56,431 bases of DNA from Marinilabiliaceae bacterium (GCA_016933045.1 JAFGBR010000012.1:1-56431), one strand, 5' to 3'; shown: positions 1 to 9,447, numbered from the stretch's first letter. The notes: generated by a model from the sequence alone, not told the origin. A program made the numbers and translations.

Positions 1-30
1 AGAAAAAAAAGGGGGAGAAAAAAATAAAAA

Positions 31-51
31 AACCGCTCAAAAAGAGCGGTT
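31..51 (-). terminator. Rho-independent terminator of tRNA-Pro
   Basis: The arms AACCGCTC and GAGCGGTT form a perfect 8-bp stem around an AAAAA loop. The A-rich stretch at 20-30 becomes a T-rich tract when the minus strand is read, so the hairpin terminates the leftward tRNA transcript. A second small hairpin (GAGACT/AGTCTC, 62-78) lies between the tRNA and this terminator. Confidence 0.85.
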
Positions 52-84
52 AAATTTGGTTGAGACTGAGAAAGTCTCGTTGTG

Positions 85-159
85 TCGGGGTACCAGGATT
101 CGAACCTGGGGCCCCCTGCTCCCAAAGCAGGTGCGCTAACCGGACTGCGCTACACCCCG
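85..159 (-). tRNA. tRNA-Pro (anticodon TGG)
   Basis: The minus strand folds into a complete cloverleaf. The acceptor arms CGGGGTG and TACCCCG pair with one G-T. The anticodon stem CCTGC/GCAGG encloses the loop TTTGGGA, giving anticodon TGG, and the T-arm holds GGTTCGAATCC. The discriminator base is A and the 3' CCA is not encoded. The gene appears to be transcribed alone, with a promoter at 204-233 and a terminator at 31-51. Confidence 0.96.
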
Positions 160-203
160 TAATTACTGCTTTTCAGAACAACGTTGTATTCTCAACAGCG
201 GCA

Positions 204-233
204 CAAAAATAGATAAAAATTATTTCTTACAAA
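204..233 (-). promoter_or_regulatory. Promoter for tRNA-Pro (Bacteroidota type)
   Basis: On the minus strand TTTG (233-230) is followed after 18 nt by TATTTTTG (211-204), matching the Bacteroidota TTTG / TAnnTTTG pattern. Transcription would begin near 197, about 38 nt before the tRNA. In such AT-rich DNA a lone TAnnTTTG arises by chance roughly every 1-2 kb, but the paired boxes just upstream of a stable RNA make this one credible. Confidence 0.55.
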
Positions 234-384
234 ACAATTAGGAATAAATTTTTGAACTTTTTATTATCTTACTTTTTAGTTATTTGTAAATGAACCATTA
301 ACACATTACATTTTTTTATTTACCAAACAATTTTTCTCATTACTTTCGTTCTTATTAATAAAAACACTACTCATCATCCGTAAA

Positions 385-1110
385 ATGCACAAAACACAAT
401 TAATAATTTTGTTAATTATAAGTTTTATTACAATAATGAATGGTCAAAAACAAATTGATAATATATACTTTTCAGAGATAGAATGGATTGAAAAAATAAA
501 AAACGAGAAAGTTGGACCAGGAGGCAATTTCTTTGGAATATCACCAAAAAACGTTGTAATTAAAAAAGATGTATTAACACTAACAATAACTAAAAAAAGG
601 AAAGAATACAGCTGCGCCGAAATATTCAGCTCAAATACATTTGGCTATGGCAGTTACGAATTCTTCATTAAAAAAAAACTAAATTTACAAGATCCGGGTT
701 CTGTTATTGGCCTGTTTTTATACAACGAAAACCAACCTCCATTTTTTAATGAAATCGACATCGAACTTTCACGATGGAACGGCGAAATAAAAGAAAACTC
801 ACAATATGCTGTTCATGACGATTCTATAAAACCATGGATTAACCGTTTTCTAACACCAACAAACAAGATCTATACAATTCATAAAATCCATTATTACCAA
901 AATAAAATAGTATTTGAGAGTTTCTATTGCAAGAAACACTATTCAACCCCATTATTGTATCAAACAGCATTATATAAAACAAATGATATAATAAAACTCT
1001 TACCATCAGTACATATTCGAATGAACTTATGGCTGGTAAACGGCACAAAACTCAAAAAACGAAACGAAACTGTTACAATTACAAAAGTAAAATTTACCCC
1101 ATTTAACTAA
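385..1110 (+). CDS. Small secreted GH16-family glycoside hydrolase-like protein
   Basis: This 241-residue protein has an N-terminal signal peptide (about residues 1-20, hydrophobic LIILLIISFITI). Its centre carries the GH16 signature NEIDIE, in the regular ExDxE form, with E123 as predicted nucleophile, D125 as helper and E127 as acid/base. GH16 enzymes are beta-jelly-roll endo-glycanases acting on beta-1,3, beta-1,4 or mixed-linkage glucans and galactans. The protein is near the minimum size for the fold. It differs from the GH16 at 30514, which has the beta-bulge ExDxxE motif, so it probably has another substrate. It stands alone on the plus strand and its stop overlaps that of the convergent CE4 gene by 4 bp. 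The fold assignment is good; the substrate is unknown. Confidence 0.75.
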   Translation: MHKTQLIILLIISFITIMNGQKQIDNIYFSEIEWIEKIKNEKVGPGGNFFGISPKNVVIKKDVLTLTITKKRKEYSCAEIFSSNTFGYGSYEFFIKKKLNLQDPGSVIGLFLYNENQPPFFNEIDIELSRWNGEIKENSQYAVHDDSIKPWINRFLTPTNKIYTIHKIHYYQNKIVFESFYCKKHYSTPLLYQTALYKTNDIIKLLPSVHIRMNLWLVNGTKLKKRNETVTITKVKFTPFN

Positions 1111-1988
1111 TTTCTTCCAAGCCAAAACTGCATATTCTGGACAAAAACATCATTACTATAGTTCTCAATATTATTTCCGGGCAATAGAAACATATCAGTC
1201 GGAAACTCAGTTATAACACTATATTCCGATGTACGACTCGCTTTATATCCGACTTCCCTAATAACATTCTGAATATCAGAATTATCAGAACCACTGCCAT
1301 AAGGTAGAGCTATCAAATCGCAGGTTATTCCAAGTTCCGATGAAATATCAGCCTTCGAAACTGTCAATTCAGTCCTTACTTCGTCTATCGATAAATCACC
1401 TAGTGCCGCATGAGTTGCCGTATGCGACCCAATTGTAAATAAATTTAAACTATCACTGTTTTTATAATCTACCATCTCTTGTAAATGCTCCCAATTAACA
1501 TATCCGGTTTCTTTACTTACCAATGATGAAACAATAAAAAATGTTGCTTTAAAATTATACTTTTTCAGTAATGGGAATGCCAAATGATAAACTGACAAAT
1601 CACCATCATCAAATGTAATTATTGCTGCATCCGAATTTAAAGATGACTCTCCTTTATTTATCTTCTCCAAATCGTAAAAATCAATAATCTTAAAATTCTT
1701 TCGAAGATATGCCAAATCATGTTCAAAATTATAAATGTCGCGATGGTATATACTACCTGTTCTCCCATATACCAAATTATGGTACATTAAAATAATCACC
1801 TTAGGGTCATCTCTCAATGGCACTTCCAAATAAGGCAATACATCATCTTCGGCCGGAATAATGCCGTCAACCTCACAATCAGGACACTCATATAATATTA
1901 CATCATTATCATCATCATCGGTACATGAGGTAATTAATATTGATAGCAAAACCAGTATAGAAAAAAATGTAAAGTATCGCATCTTCAT
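1107..1988 (-). CDS. Polysaccharide deacetylase lipoprotein (CE4, NodB homology domain)
   Basis: The 293-residue protein starts with a lipoprotein signal ending at C22 (LITSC), followed by an Asp-rich linker that suggests outer-membrane anchoring. The NodB domain spans about residues 60-290. It contains the metal-binding motif TFDDG (T125-G129, D127 predicted base and D128 metal ligand) and the second motif SHTATH (H189 and H193 as metal ligands). CE4 enzymes remove N- or O-acetyl groups from polysaccharides such as PNAG, chitin or xylan. It lies 15 bp downstream of the glycosidase-like gene 2004-4733 on the same strand and is probably co-transcribed. That pairing recalls the deacetylase-plus-hydrolase arrangement of PgaB, but here the two activities are on separate proteins. 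The acetylated substrate cannot be read from the sequence. Confidence 0.88.
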   Translation of the reverse strand: MKMRYFTFFSILVLLSILITSCTDDDDNDVILYECPDCEVDGIIPAEDDVLPYLEVPLRDDPKVIILMYHNLVYGRTGSIYHRDIYNFEHDLAYLRKNFKIIDFYDLEKINKGESSLNSDAAIITFDDGDLSVYHLAFPLLKKYNFKATFFIVSSLVSKETGYVNWEHLQEMVDYKNSDSLNLFTIGSHTATHAALGDLSIDEVRTELTVSKADISSELGITCDLIALPYGSGSDNSDIQNVIREVGYKASRTSEYSVITEFPTDMFLLPGNNIENYSNDVFVQNMQFWLGRN

Positions 1989-2003
1989 CTTATTAAATAT
2001 TTA

Positions 2004-4733
2004 TTATTGTGGATATTGAGAAAACTGCTTAAGTCCTTTCTTAACTATTTGAAAGGATGATTTTTTATATTCGAAAGTTTTGGGCATACTGGATTCATCC
2101 CACTTATCCCACATAAAACGAGGAATAGTAAGTCGCGAACCATTAAGGAAAATTGTTACTGCCACTCCATCCGACGTTGTTGTTTGATTATAATTAATCC
2201 CATTTTTCGAATAATCGGTAATATGAGATACCTGAAGCTGCGATGGATCGTTAAAATTAATAAGCCCCCATGGAAGCTTCACTGTTATTTCATGACCATC
2301 TATTATTACGCCATCATGGCGAGTTGGCGAAACATTGTTTCTTATTTTTAAATTACCGGCATTAAAAATTGTTCCTGCACAAAAAAATTCATCACGATGG
2401 TTTTTCCATTTTACCTCATTCCAATCACCTTTATCCGAAGCTACCGACCTAAAATACTGCCCATTGGCAGGAAAACCTTCTTGTCCAATGCCAAACATAT
2501 CATAAGCTTTTGTTACAAAAAGCTGAGCTTTACTTTTTGTAACAGAAACACAAAATTCGGCTCGATTATAAACCAATTTTCCATTTGGCAACTTCGACTC
2601 TCCTTTACCTTTATTATAAGTATCAATGGCAAGCCAAAGTGTATCATTATCTCCTAGTTCTTTTTTAGTAATGGCTTTTACATAAAATCCTTCTGTGTCA
2701 TATGCAATTCGCCCCTGTACTATATCGTCGGTACGACTAATAAAACCAAACTTCGAAAAATCCGGATCTTCGGGAATAAAAGTTATCAATCCATAATTCT
2801 CTTCAGCACTGTAAATATTATGCCACCGTGGTCGTGATTCCGGGTTAGTTGTCTGACCAAAAATCCACACGTATTTAAACCATTCATCAATCCACGAAAA
2901 AAGTATTCCTCCGCCACATCCGGCGTCATTAATATTATTCATCATTCGAATAATATATTTACCCTGCTCCTCTTCTGTTAATCCGCCATGATGCATCCCA
3001 TTTGTTGAGAAACGCGAAGTACCCCAACCGCTCGAAACGCCATACTCCGATATAATTAGCGGACGATTTTTGTAATGTGATTTTAAATCGATCAAATACC
3101 CAAAATAACTATTTTCTCCATATTCATCAGAATAAGATCTGTAACCGGGATCACAAACCATAAAATCGGGGAAATAAGGATATACATGATAACTTGCAAA
3201 ATACCCTGCCGGGGCATTTGTTTCATCTATTCCATCAAGATTAATAGCCACCATATCTTCAGGCCCCGATTCTGTTGGATGATCAATCGGATCCAACGAA
3301 GGCCAACTCGAAAAACTGATCGGGTGCTGTTGATGATAGTTTTCCTTTTCGTACGCCATCGCTTTATCTAACCGTGCAGCTGCCCACACTTCCGAAGGAG
3401 TACCCTCATTAAGCGAAAAAACGGTCCCATTTAAATGAGTATATTGTTTATTTGCCTCATTTGCGTTGGTTTTAACAACCTCCAACGCATATATTTCACG
3501 CCCAATGATATACCCCACTAACCATGGCGAAATATCAGCCCGGTAATCGCCCGATGCCCATCCCGGCCTATCAGGCAAATTAGCATTTCCATGAACCACA
3601 TCAATAACCTCCTTCACTCTATCATCAAAATAATCAACAATTGCTTTTGTTTGATACTCAGCCCCCTCCTCACGATCGGGCAGATAGGTAATAGTGCTAT
3701 TAAACAAATCGGGATTGGTTTCAAAACCTTCATATTCTTCATCGAGCCAAGCTCCATGAATAACATAAAGTGGTTTTTGAGGATTTGACAGATTATATTT
3801 CCTCAGTTCTTCATAAAACCGCGGGTAGTGCAAAGTATAAACCCTTATAAGATTAAAACCGGCATCAGCCATTTCTCCAAACCATTTTGAATATTGCTCT
3901 GCCGATGGTGCCATTTGCGATGGGTATGTACCGGGAATTCCTCCCCCAAGATTTATACCCTTAACAAACAAATCCTGGTAAGTATCGCCCATATAAATTC
4001 CAAAATAATTTCCCTGACAACAAAAAGGCACCCACGAATCCCTTCTTACAACTATATTTTGATTTTCCTTTTGACCCAAATCAATACTATTAATAGTATG
4101 ATCATTAAAACCATTCCCGGTAACTGTTATTGAGTATGACGAGTGAACAAGATCTTCCTTTTCAAAATCGGAAATTGTTACTATCTCAGTGTAAAAACTA
4201 TTATCATTCCCATTTTGAGGCAATATAAATTTTGCCGTAGTATATTTTTTCCCTGACCGTAACGATATAAGAATCAATCTATTTTCGACATAACACTTAT
4301 AAGGCGAATAATCCCATGATATATTATACTCACCTTGTTCAAACTTACGGTTAATTATTGTTGCTATATTATTACCCATCAAGTCAAAAAGAGTCATTTC
4401 AATATCAGCACCCACATACACATCAAAATCAATAATTACTTTTTGCAATAAAGGTTCAACTCCTATAGTTACAGCCTTAACCCCCGAACTAACCTGATGT
4501 TGAAAATCAATATTATAATAACCATTGGCATCTGTAATAGCCGAATAACTCATTCTTTCATTCAAATTATTTAGAACCAACACGTTTGCACCAGCCACTA
4601 CTGATCCATCGAAAAAAGTAACCCTCCCCGATAAAGCTTTCATAACAAAAGGAACACTAAAAAACATTATTATTATAAGAACTATTTTAATACAAATAAA
4701 ACAGAAGGAAACTGCTCGATGTTCAGTTATCAT
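2004..4733 (-). CDS. Large secreted TIM-barrel glycoside hydrolase-like protein
   Basis: The 909-residue protein has a signal peptide (about residues 1-34). A CarboxypepD_reg-like beta-sandwich follows (about 35-110, with SGRVTFFDGSVVAGANVLV). The central part (about 235-690) looks like a clan A TIM barrel: VKGINLGG begins strand 1, GFNLIRVYTLHYP strand 2, WLVGYIIGREIY may carry the acid/base glutamate, and PLIISEYG carries the likely nucleophile glutamate. The C-terminal 200 residues (LWLAIDTYNKGKG and following) resemble a DOMON/CBM9-like carbohydrate-binding sandwich. The acid/base strand has GRE in place of the usual NE pair, so this is not a standard GH2 or GH5 member. It is 15 bp upstream of the CE4 gene and probably in the same operon. 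The exact family and substrate are unknown. Confidence 0.6.
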   Translation of the reverse strand: MITEHRAVSFCFICIKIVLIIIMFFSVPFVMKALSGRVTFFDGSVVAGANVLVLNNLNERMSYSAITDANGYYNIDFQHQVSSGVKAVTIGVEPLLQKVIIDFDVYVGADIEMTLFDLMGNNIATIINRKFEQGEYNISWDYSPYKCYVENRLILISLRSGKKYTTAKFILPQNGNDNSFYTEIVTISDFEKEDLVHSSYSITVTGNGFNDHTINSIDLGQKENQNIVVRRDSWVPFCCQGNYFGIYMGDTYQDLFVKGINLGGGIPGTYPSQMAPSAEQYSKWFGEMADAGFNLIRVYTLHYPRFYEELRKYNLSNPQKPLYVIHGAWLDEEYEGFETNPDLFNSTITYLPDREEGAEYQTKAIVDYFDDRVKEVIDVVHGNANLPDRPGWASGDYRADISPWLVGYIIGREIYALEVVKTNANEANKQYTHLNGTVFSLNEGTPSEVWAAARLDKAMAYEKENYHQQHPISFSSWPSLDPIDHPTESGPEDMVAINLDGIDETNAPAGYFASYHVYPYFPDFMVCDPGYRSYSDEYGENSYFGYLIDLKSHYKNRPLIISEYGVSSGWGTSRFSTNGMHHGGLTEEEQGKYIIRMMNNINDAGCGGGILFSWIDEWFKYVWIFGQTTNPESRPRWHNIYSAEENYGLITFIPEDPDFSKFGFISRTDDIVQGRIAYDTEGFYVKAITKKELGDNDTLWLAIDTYNKGKGESKLPNGKLVYNRAEFCVSVTKSKAQLFVTKAYDMFGIGQEGFPANGQYFRSVASDKGDWNEVKWKNHRDEFFCAGTIFNAGNLKIRNNVSPTRHDGVIIDGHEITVKLPWGLINFNDPSQLQVSHITDYSKNGINYNQTTTSDGVAVTIFLNGSRLTIPRFMWDKWDESSMPKTFEYKKSSFQIVKKGLKQFSQYPQ

Positions 4734-4912
4734 ATTAATTATATATCAGTTAAATCTTTTTATGAAAATTCACCTAACAAGTTACATTTTTTTTACAAAA
4801 AGATGTTTTAAGTTAATTGAAAAATATATCTGACAGCAAAAACAACAGTTGCTTTTAAAATTATTTAAAACTAAATTTAAACAGTAACTTCAAAACTCCT
4901 TAAACAATTATT

Positions 4913-6679
4913 ATGAGAATACTTTCATCATTGGTTACTATCATATTAATAGTTAACCTTTTAAACATAAGAGCCCAGGAAAAACCAAACCATTCTTACA
5001 AAACATATAAATCGCCCAAAGGTGAGCTATTCGTGAATAAAAACCAACCAATGTATTTATTTATAGGAACATCACCCGAAATAACAGCACCAAAACAAAA
5101 ACTCGAAAGTAAATCAACACCTCAATATTCAAATCCGTTATATTTCGATACAGAGGGATATAATACAATAAGAACCCCTTCGCAAGTAGATACAATAACA
5201 AAAAAGGTTATCTATCCCATTGCCGACATAGTTTTCGAAGTGTATGCCGATGGGATAAGTCCATCATCAAAAATTCAATTTAAAAACACTCAAAAACATC
5301 TCAAAGAAGGTCAATATATTTACAATGGTGAAACTAAAATTGAAATAATAGCAACCGACAAAACATCGGGAGTTGAAAATATATACGTAAGTATCGACAA
5401 CCAGCCATTTAGCATTTACAATGAGCCGTTATCTTTTAAGCAGGAAAAAAATTACACACTCAAATACTACAGTGTCGACAATGTAGGTAACTCAGAAGAT
5501 ATTAAATCAATCGAATTTCAAATTGACAACACACCACCAGTTGTTAATTGGCGGTTAGAAGGCGATGTTAGCGGAAACACTGCTTCTGGTCGATCAAAAA
5601 TAATTCTCGTTGCTCAGGATATTATTTCTGGGGTAAAAACCATAAAATACCAAATAAACGATCAACCCGAAAAACCATATAATTCGGGCATTAATCTTGC
5701 ATTAATTCCATCAGGTGAATATAAACTTCGATTTTGGGCCGAAGATAACGTAGGTAATATTTCTACTAAAGAGAATGGACTTGGCAACGAAGAAGCAACA
5801 GTATATGCTTTTATTGTTGATCAAACACCACCAACTGCATCTTCTATAATTGATGGTGATCAGTTTGCCGGGAAATATTTATATGTTTCTCCACGCAGCA
5901 AATGCCATTTAATGGCTGATGACGATATGGTTGAGATTACTAAAATAACATACAATTTTAACAGCACATTGCTCAACAAAATTTTTACCGAACCTTTCGG
6001 ATTCGAAAACGAAAAAGGCCCTCAGGCTGTTTATTACCAATCATTCGACCTTGTTGCCAATAAGTCACAGATCGAAAAAATTGTTGTTTATATGGACAAC
6101 GAAGAACCTGTTTCGGGAATTGATTATATCGGCCCCCAGTTTTTTACCCGCGACACATTATTTATAAACAAAGAAACAACAGTAAATCTTTTTTCAAACG
6201 ATGCAGAATCTGGCGTAAAAAACATCACTTACCGAATCGACAATGGCAATTACACGGAAGGCTCCCAGTTTAAAATTGAGAATAGCGGTTTTCATAAAAT
6301 TGATTTCAAAGCTACTGACAATGTGAATAACGTTGAAAACGAAAAACAAAGTGTATTAATTGTTGACAATGATGCGCCTGAAATATATGTCAATTTCAGT
6401 ATTAAACCTATAAGACAGGAACTTTTAAATAATGAAACAATAAATGTATATCCACCATACGTTAAAATGTACATTGGAGCCACTGATAAATATTGCGGCA
6501 CACAGGATATATATTTCACCATCGAAGGAAGTGCCAAACAAAAATATGCCGGCTTAAATTCACCAGCAAACATTGAAATGTTCAAAGATGAAAAGTTATA
6601 TTCAGTAACTATTGAAGCAACTGACAAACTAAAAAACAGTTCATCAAAAACATTCCGGTTCCGAATTGCAAAAAAATAG
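4913..6679 (+). CDS. Secreted OmpL47-type repeat protein
   Basis: The protein has 588 residues with a signal peptide ending near residue 21 (NIRAQ). After a unique N-terminal region come about five beta-rich repeats, near residues 142-210, 225-310, 327-400, 415-490 and 508-588. Several share the pattern D..SGV..I.Y.I...-..Y...DNVGN and a D-x-x-P-P spacer, typical of the OmpL47-type domain. That name comes from a Leptospira surface protein; the repeats are better seen as Ig-like extracellular modules than as proof of a barrel. No enzyme motif is visible. It diverges from the glycosidase-like gene at 4733, 179 bp away, and is followed by the TPR gene. Exported or surface-exposed structural protein is the safest description. 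Confidence 0.7.
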   Translation: MRILSSLVTIILIVNLLNIRAQEKPNHSYKTYKSPKGELFVNKNQPMYLFIGTSPEITAPKQKLESKSTPQYSNPLYFDTEGYNTIRTPSQVDTITKKVIYPIADIVFEVYADGISPSSKIQFKNTQKHLKEGQYIYNGETKIEIIATDKTSGVENIYVSIDNQPFSIYNEPLSFKQEKNYTLKYYSVDNVGNSEDIKSIEFQIDNTPPVVNWRLEGDVSGNTASGRSKIILVAQDIISGVKTIKYQINDQPEKPYNSGINLALIPSGEYKLRFWAEDNVGNISTKENGLGNEEATVYAFIVDQTPPTASSIIDGDQFAGKYLYVSPRSKCHLMADDDMVEITKITYNFNSTLLNKIFTEPFGFENEKGPQAVYYQSFDLVANKSQIEKIVVYMDNEEPVSGIDYIGPQFFTRDTLFINKETTVNLFSNDAESGVKNITYRIDNGNYTEGSQFKIENSGFHKIDFKATDNVNNVENEKQSVLIVDNDAPEIYVNFSIKPIRQELLNNETINVYPPYVKMYIGATDKYCGTQDIYFTIEGSAKQKYAGLNSPANIEMFKDEKLYSVTIEATDKLKNSSSKTFRFRIAKK

Positions 6680-6912
6680 AAAACAGTCCATAAAAACTCC
6701 AATTTGTAGTTTTCAACACGATAACACTATTATCATGTCAAATAATTTGTACAAACCAATATTATTGGCATTTTTTTGAAATATAAATTCATTTTTCAGG
6801 TTCAAAATTGTAATATTGTTACTTTAAATTTTATTTTAAAAACCAATTAATATAATTAATAAGGTACGATATTTGATTAGAAAAAAATTAAGATAAACAA
6901 ACAAGGTAAATT

Positions 6913-7761
6913 ATGAAGAAACTGATTTTTAGCATGTTAACTTTTACGCTAATTATCTTCAGCGTTATGGCTCAGGATACAGATGTAAAAAAAAGTGATG
7001 CTATCATGGAGGAGAGCTTGCAAAATTACGAAAAAGCAGCTCAATTATACGAAGAGGCAGCAATGGAATATGAGAAAAAAGGTACCATTGACTCAACATG
7101 TTGGTTACGTGCCGGAATTTGCCAATTAAAACTTAAAAACGACCAGAAAGCCGTTACCATGTTCTCAAAACTGGAATCGAACAATATTATCACCGGCGAA
7201 CTTTGCTACTACATGGGCGATGCATATTATGGATTAAAACAGTTTAATAAGTCCGAATCATATCTTAAGAAAGCTATTGAACTTGACCCTAACATAGCTC
7301 TTAATGCCAACAAAAAACTTGTATTGGTTTCGTACAACTCTAAAAAATTCGATAATGCAATTAATTATGCCAACAAATCATTAAAGCTCGACAGCACTGA
7401 TACGAACACTCTGTATTTAAAAATGCTTGCTCAGGAGATGAAAGGAGATATTAATGGTGGTGTTATTTCGGGTGAGAAACTTTTAACAATAAACCCCTCG
7501 CACAGCAAAGGAATAGAAAAACTTGGTTTATTATACGCAAAACAAACCGATGAAAAATACGACAAGGAAAAGAAAAGATATGCAGCCATGAAAGCTCCAA
7601 CGCGAGTAGATTTCCATAATACAACAAAAAAATTAAACTCAATAAGTCAGGAATATAAAAAAGCTATTCCTTTATTGGAAAAAGCACTTGCAAAAAAACC
7701 GAATAACGAAATGGTAAAAAAAGCTCTAGATTCGGCGAAAAGCCGCATGAATGCACAATAA
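6913..7761 (+). CDS. Exported tetratricopeptide repeat protein
   Basis: The 282-residue protein has a signal peptide (about residues 1-20, ending SVMAQ) and then helical TPR units through most of its length. Recognisable units include YEKAAQLYEEAAMEYEKKG (about 39-57), CWLRAGICQLKL.N..KAV and GDAYYGLKQFNKSESYLKKAIELDP, with further ones near residues 135-200 and 240-280. Exported TPR proteins of this size in Bacteroidota usually act as scaffolds in envelope complexes. No partner can be named. The next gene, a YwqK-like lipoprotein, starts about 98 bp downstream and may be co-expressed. Confidence 0.8.
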   Translation: MKKLIFSMLTFTLIIFSVMAQDTDVKKSDAIMEESLQNYEKAAQLYEEAAMEYEKKGTIDSTCWLRAGICQLKLKNDQKAVTMFSKLESNNIITGELCYYMGDAYYGLKQFNKSESYLKKAIELDPNIALNANKKLVLVSYNSKKFDNAINYANKSLKLDSTDTNTLYLKMLAQEMKGDINGGVISGEKLLTINPSHSKGIEKLGLLYAKQTDEKYDKEKKRYAAMKAPTRVDFHNTTKKLNSISQEYKKAIPLLEKALAKKPNNEMVKKALDSAKSRMNAQ

Positions 7762-7859
7762 TACACCATAACCAAATAACGAGCATGTTCGTTTTTTTTA
7801 AATTAGGATGATGATCTTACATGCAAGAATCATCCAAATTATTATATAAATTTTTTATA

Positions 7860-8672
7860 ATGAAAACTAAAACAATCGCTTATTTAAGCTTTATCGTGCT
7901 ACTTGCTACTGTATTAATATCATCGTGTAAAGTAGCTACCAACTCTGATGGCGGTGTTGCAACCGGCGAAGATGAAAGTAATGACAGCATAATAGTAAAT
8001 AAAACCAAGTATAGAGGTTCCCAACAAACAGAATGGGAAGTTAGGTTTAAAAAAATGCCCGATGGCACAAAAGTACGCGAAGGTATTTCGAAACGATACC
8101 TGCAAACAGGAAAACTGGCTGAAACTATAAACTATATTGATGGGAAAAAAGAAGGATTAAGAACTTTTTATTACCAAAACGGAAGTGTTTGGAAAGAATT
8201 TGCATATGTAAAAGGTAAACGACACGGCACATTTAAGTTATTCGACAGAAAAGGAAATCTTAATTCGCAATTAGATTACTACATGGGCTTTCCCGGTGTT
8301 GGACTAAAACAATTCTATCAAAGTGGAAAAGAAAAAGAAGATCCTAAATTAGTTTTAATACAATCTAACGAAATTAAAGAAACCGGCTATTACAAAATTG
8401 TGGCCAACTTAACAGGCGATGGTGCTAAACGAATTAAACGTGTTGATTTTTACGAATCGAACCTTATCGACGGTAAATATTTTAACAAAGATTCAAAAGG
8501 ATTAACTCTCCTTACTTCTCTTTCTTCTACTAAAGGAGAACTTAAAATACCTGTTAAAAGAGGCGAATTTGTCGATAGTGACATCAATATAATTGCTTAT
8601 ATAATTACAAAAGATGGTGGTCTTCCTTTAATTATTCAAAAGAAAGTACACATTGCTGTTCGTGGTGTATAA
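7860..8672 (+). CDS. Lipoprotein with YwqK/MORN-like repeats
   Basis: I place the start at 7860 because it gives a proper lipoprotein signal (KTIAYLSFIVLLATVLISSC, Cys 24). An in-frame ATG at 7821 would add 13 residues with no signal character. The mature protein is about 247 residues. It contains a run of YwqK/MORN-type repeats of the form G.....Y..G......Y..GK.EG (GKLAETINYIDGKKEGLRTF, GSVWKEFAYVKGKRHGTFK, GNLNSQLDYYMG). Such repeats form elongated beta-hairpin stacks. They appear in proteins labelled YwqK antitoxins, but no toxin gene is adjacent and the lipoprotein signal argues against a cytoplasmic antitoxin. The last 110 residues have no recognised domain. An outer-membrane structural or binding role is likely. 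Confidence 0.7.
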   Translation: MKTKTIAYLSFIVLLATVLISSCKVATNSDGGVATGEDESNDSIIVNKTKYRGSQQTEWEVRFKKMPDGTKVREGISKRYLQTGKLAETINYIDGKKEGLRTFYYQNGSVWKEFAYVKGKRHGTFKLFDRKGNLNSQLDYYMGFPGVGLKQFYQSGKEKEDPKLVLIQSNEIKETGYYKIVANLTGDGAKRIKRVDFYESNLIDGKYFNKDSKGLTLLTSLSSTKGELKIPVKRGEFVDSDINIIAYIITKDGGLPLIIQKKVHIAVRGV

Positions 8673-8695
8673 TGCTATTAAATACAACTATACTA

Positions 8696-8724
8696 AAAAG
8701 GTCGTCTCAAACAGACGACCTTTT
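8696..8724. terminator. Bidirectional terminator between convergent genes
   Basis: The arms AAAAGGTCGTCT and AGACGACCTTTT form a perfect 12-bp stem around the loop CAAAC. A-runs and T-runs on both sides allow it to end both the rightward lipoprotein transcript (stop at 8672) and the leftward yjdM transcript (stop at 8749). Confidence 0.9.
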
Positions 8725-8748
8725 ATTATGTATTAATATATAAAACTA

Positions 8749-9327
8749 CTAACTCGATTTTTTCACATACTTCGTTAGAATTACTATTTGCTGGCCTTCT
8801 ACTTTTCCTTCAATATGCTCAGGGTTATCCGCAACCAACGATATATTACGCACTGCCGTACCTCTTTTGGCAGTAAAACCACCACCTTTAACATTCAAAT
8901 CCTTAATAAGCACTACTGTATCGCCAGACTGCAATATATTTCCATTACTATCAATATGCTTCACAACCTCTTCATTATCGGCTCTAACTGCATCATCAGC
9001 CCAAGCTTTTGTTGAATCATCGAGGTAAACCATATCAAGTATTTTCTGTGCCCAAGTTTCGGATCCAAACCTATTTAACAACACAAACGACATAACCTGA
9101 ACTGCTGGTATACTACTCCATATTGTATCATTTAAACATCGCCAGTGGGTGGAATCCATTTTATCGTCTTTCTCAATCTGTTTTTTACATGTAGTACAAA
9201 CCAACACACTTCCTTCACTCCCGCTTTCTGGAGCATTTGCAACCTCTACAGTAACAAGCATTTCTGTTGACCCACAAAATTCACATTTCGAACCACTTCT
9301 ATTCATTAATTCTTTCTCAATACTCAT
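8749..9327 (-). CDS. yjdM: PhnA/YjdM family zinc-ribbon protein
   Basis: The 192-residue protein has an N-terminal zinc ribbon with CEFC (C15, C18) and CTTC (C44, C47). Its C-terminal PhnA domain contains DSNGNILQSGDTVVLIKDLNVKG and the ending GQQIVILTKYVKK. These are hallmarks of the YjdM family, formerly called PhnA in E. coli. Despite the old name the family is not phosphonoacetate hydrolase, and its function is unknown. The protein looks cytoplasmic, with no signal peptide. The gene appears monocistronic: its stop faces a bidirectional terminator, and its upstream neighbour, the SusD operon, ends at its own terminator. Confidence 0.92.
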   Translation of the reverse strand: MSIEKELMNRSGSKCEFCGSTEMLVTVEVANAPESGSEGSVLVCTTCKKQIEKDDKMDSTHWRCLNDTIWSSIPAVQVMSFVLLNRFGSETWAQKILDMVYLDDSTKAWADDAVRADNEEVVKHIDSNGNILQSGDTVVLIKDLNVKGGGFTAKRGTAVRNISLVADNPEHIEGKVEGQQIVILTKYVKKSS

Positions 9328-9395
9328 AATTTAAAAATTATATTATTAGGCCAAAAATAATCTATTATATATGCCATTACAAATAATAATTAAAA

Positions 9396-9422
9396 AACCC
9401 GCAATCATAACAATCGCGGGTT
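9396..9422 (-). terminator. Terminator of the SusC/SusD/FAS1 operon
   Basis: The arms AACCCGC and GCGGGTT pair across a 13-nt loop. An A6 run at 9392-9397 reads as a T-tract on the minus strand. It lies 26 bp past the stop of the last SusD gene. Confidence 0.85.
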
Positions 9423-9447
9423 CTTTCAATTATAATAATTTGCGTTA

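Noticed and set aside
7860-8672. Antitoxin of a toxin-antitoxin pair
   Set aside because: YwqK-like repeats carry that label in databases, but the protein has a lipoprotein signal and no adjacent toxin gene.
8749-9327. Phosphonoacetate hydrolase
   Set aside because: The PhnA label is historical; the zinc-ribbon YjdM family is unrelated to that enzyme and no phosphonate genes are nearby.
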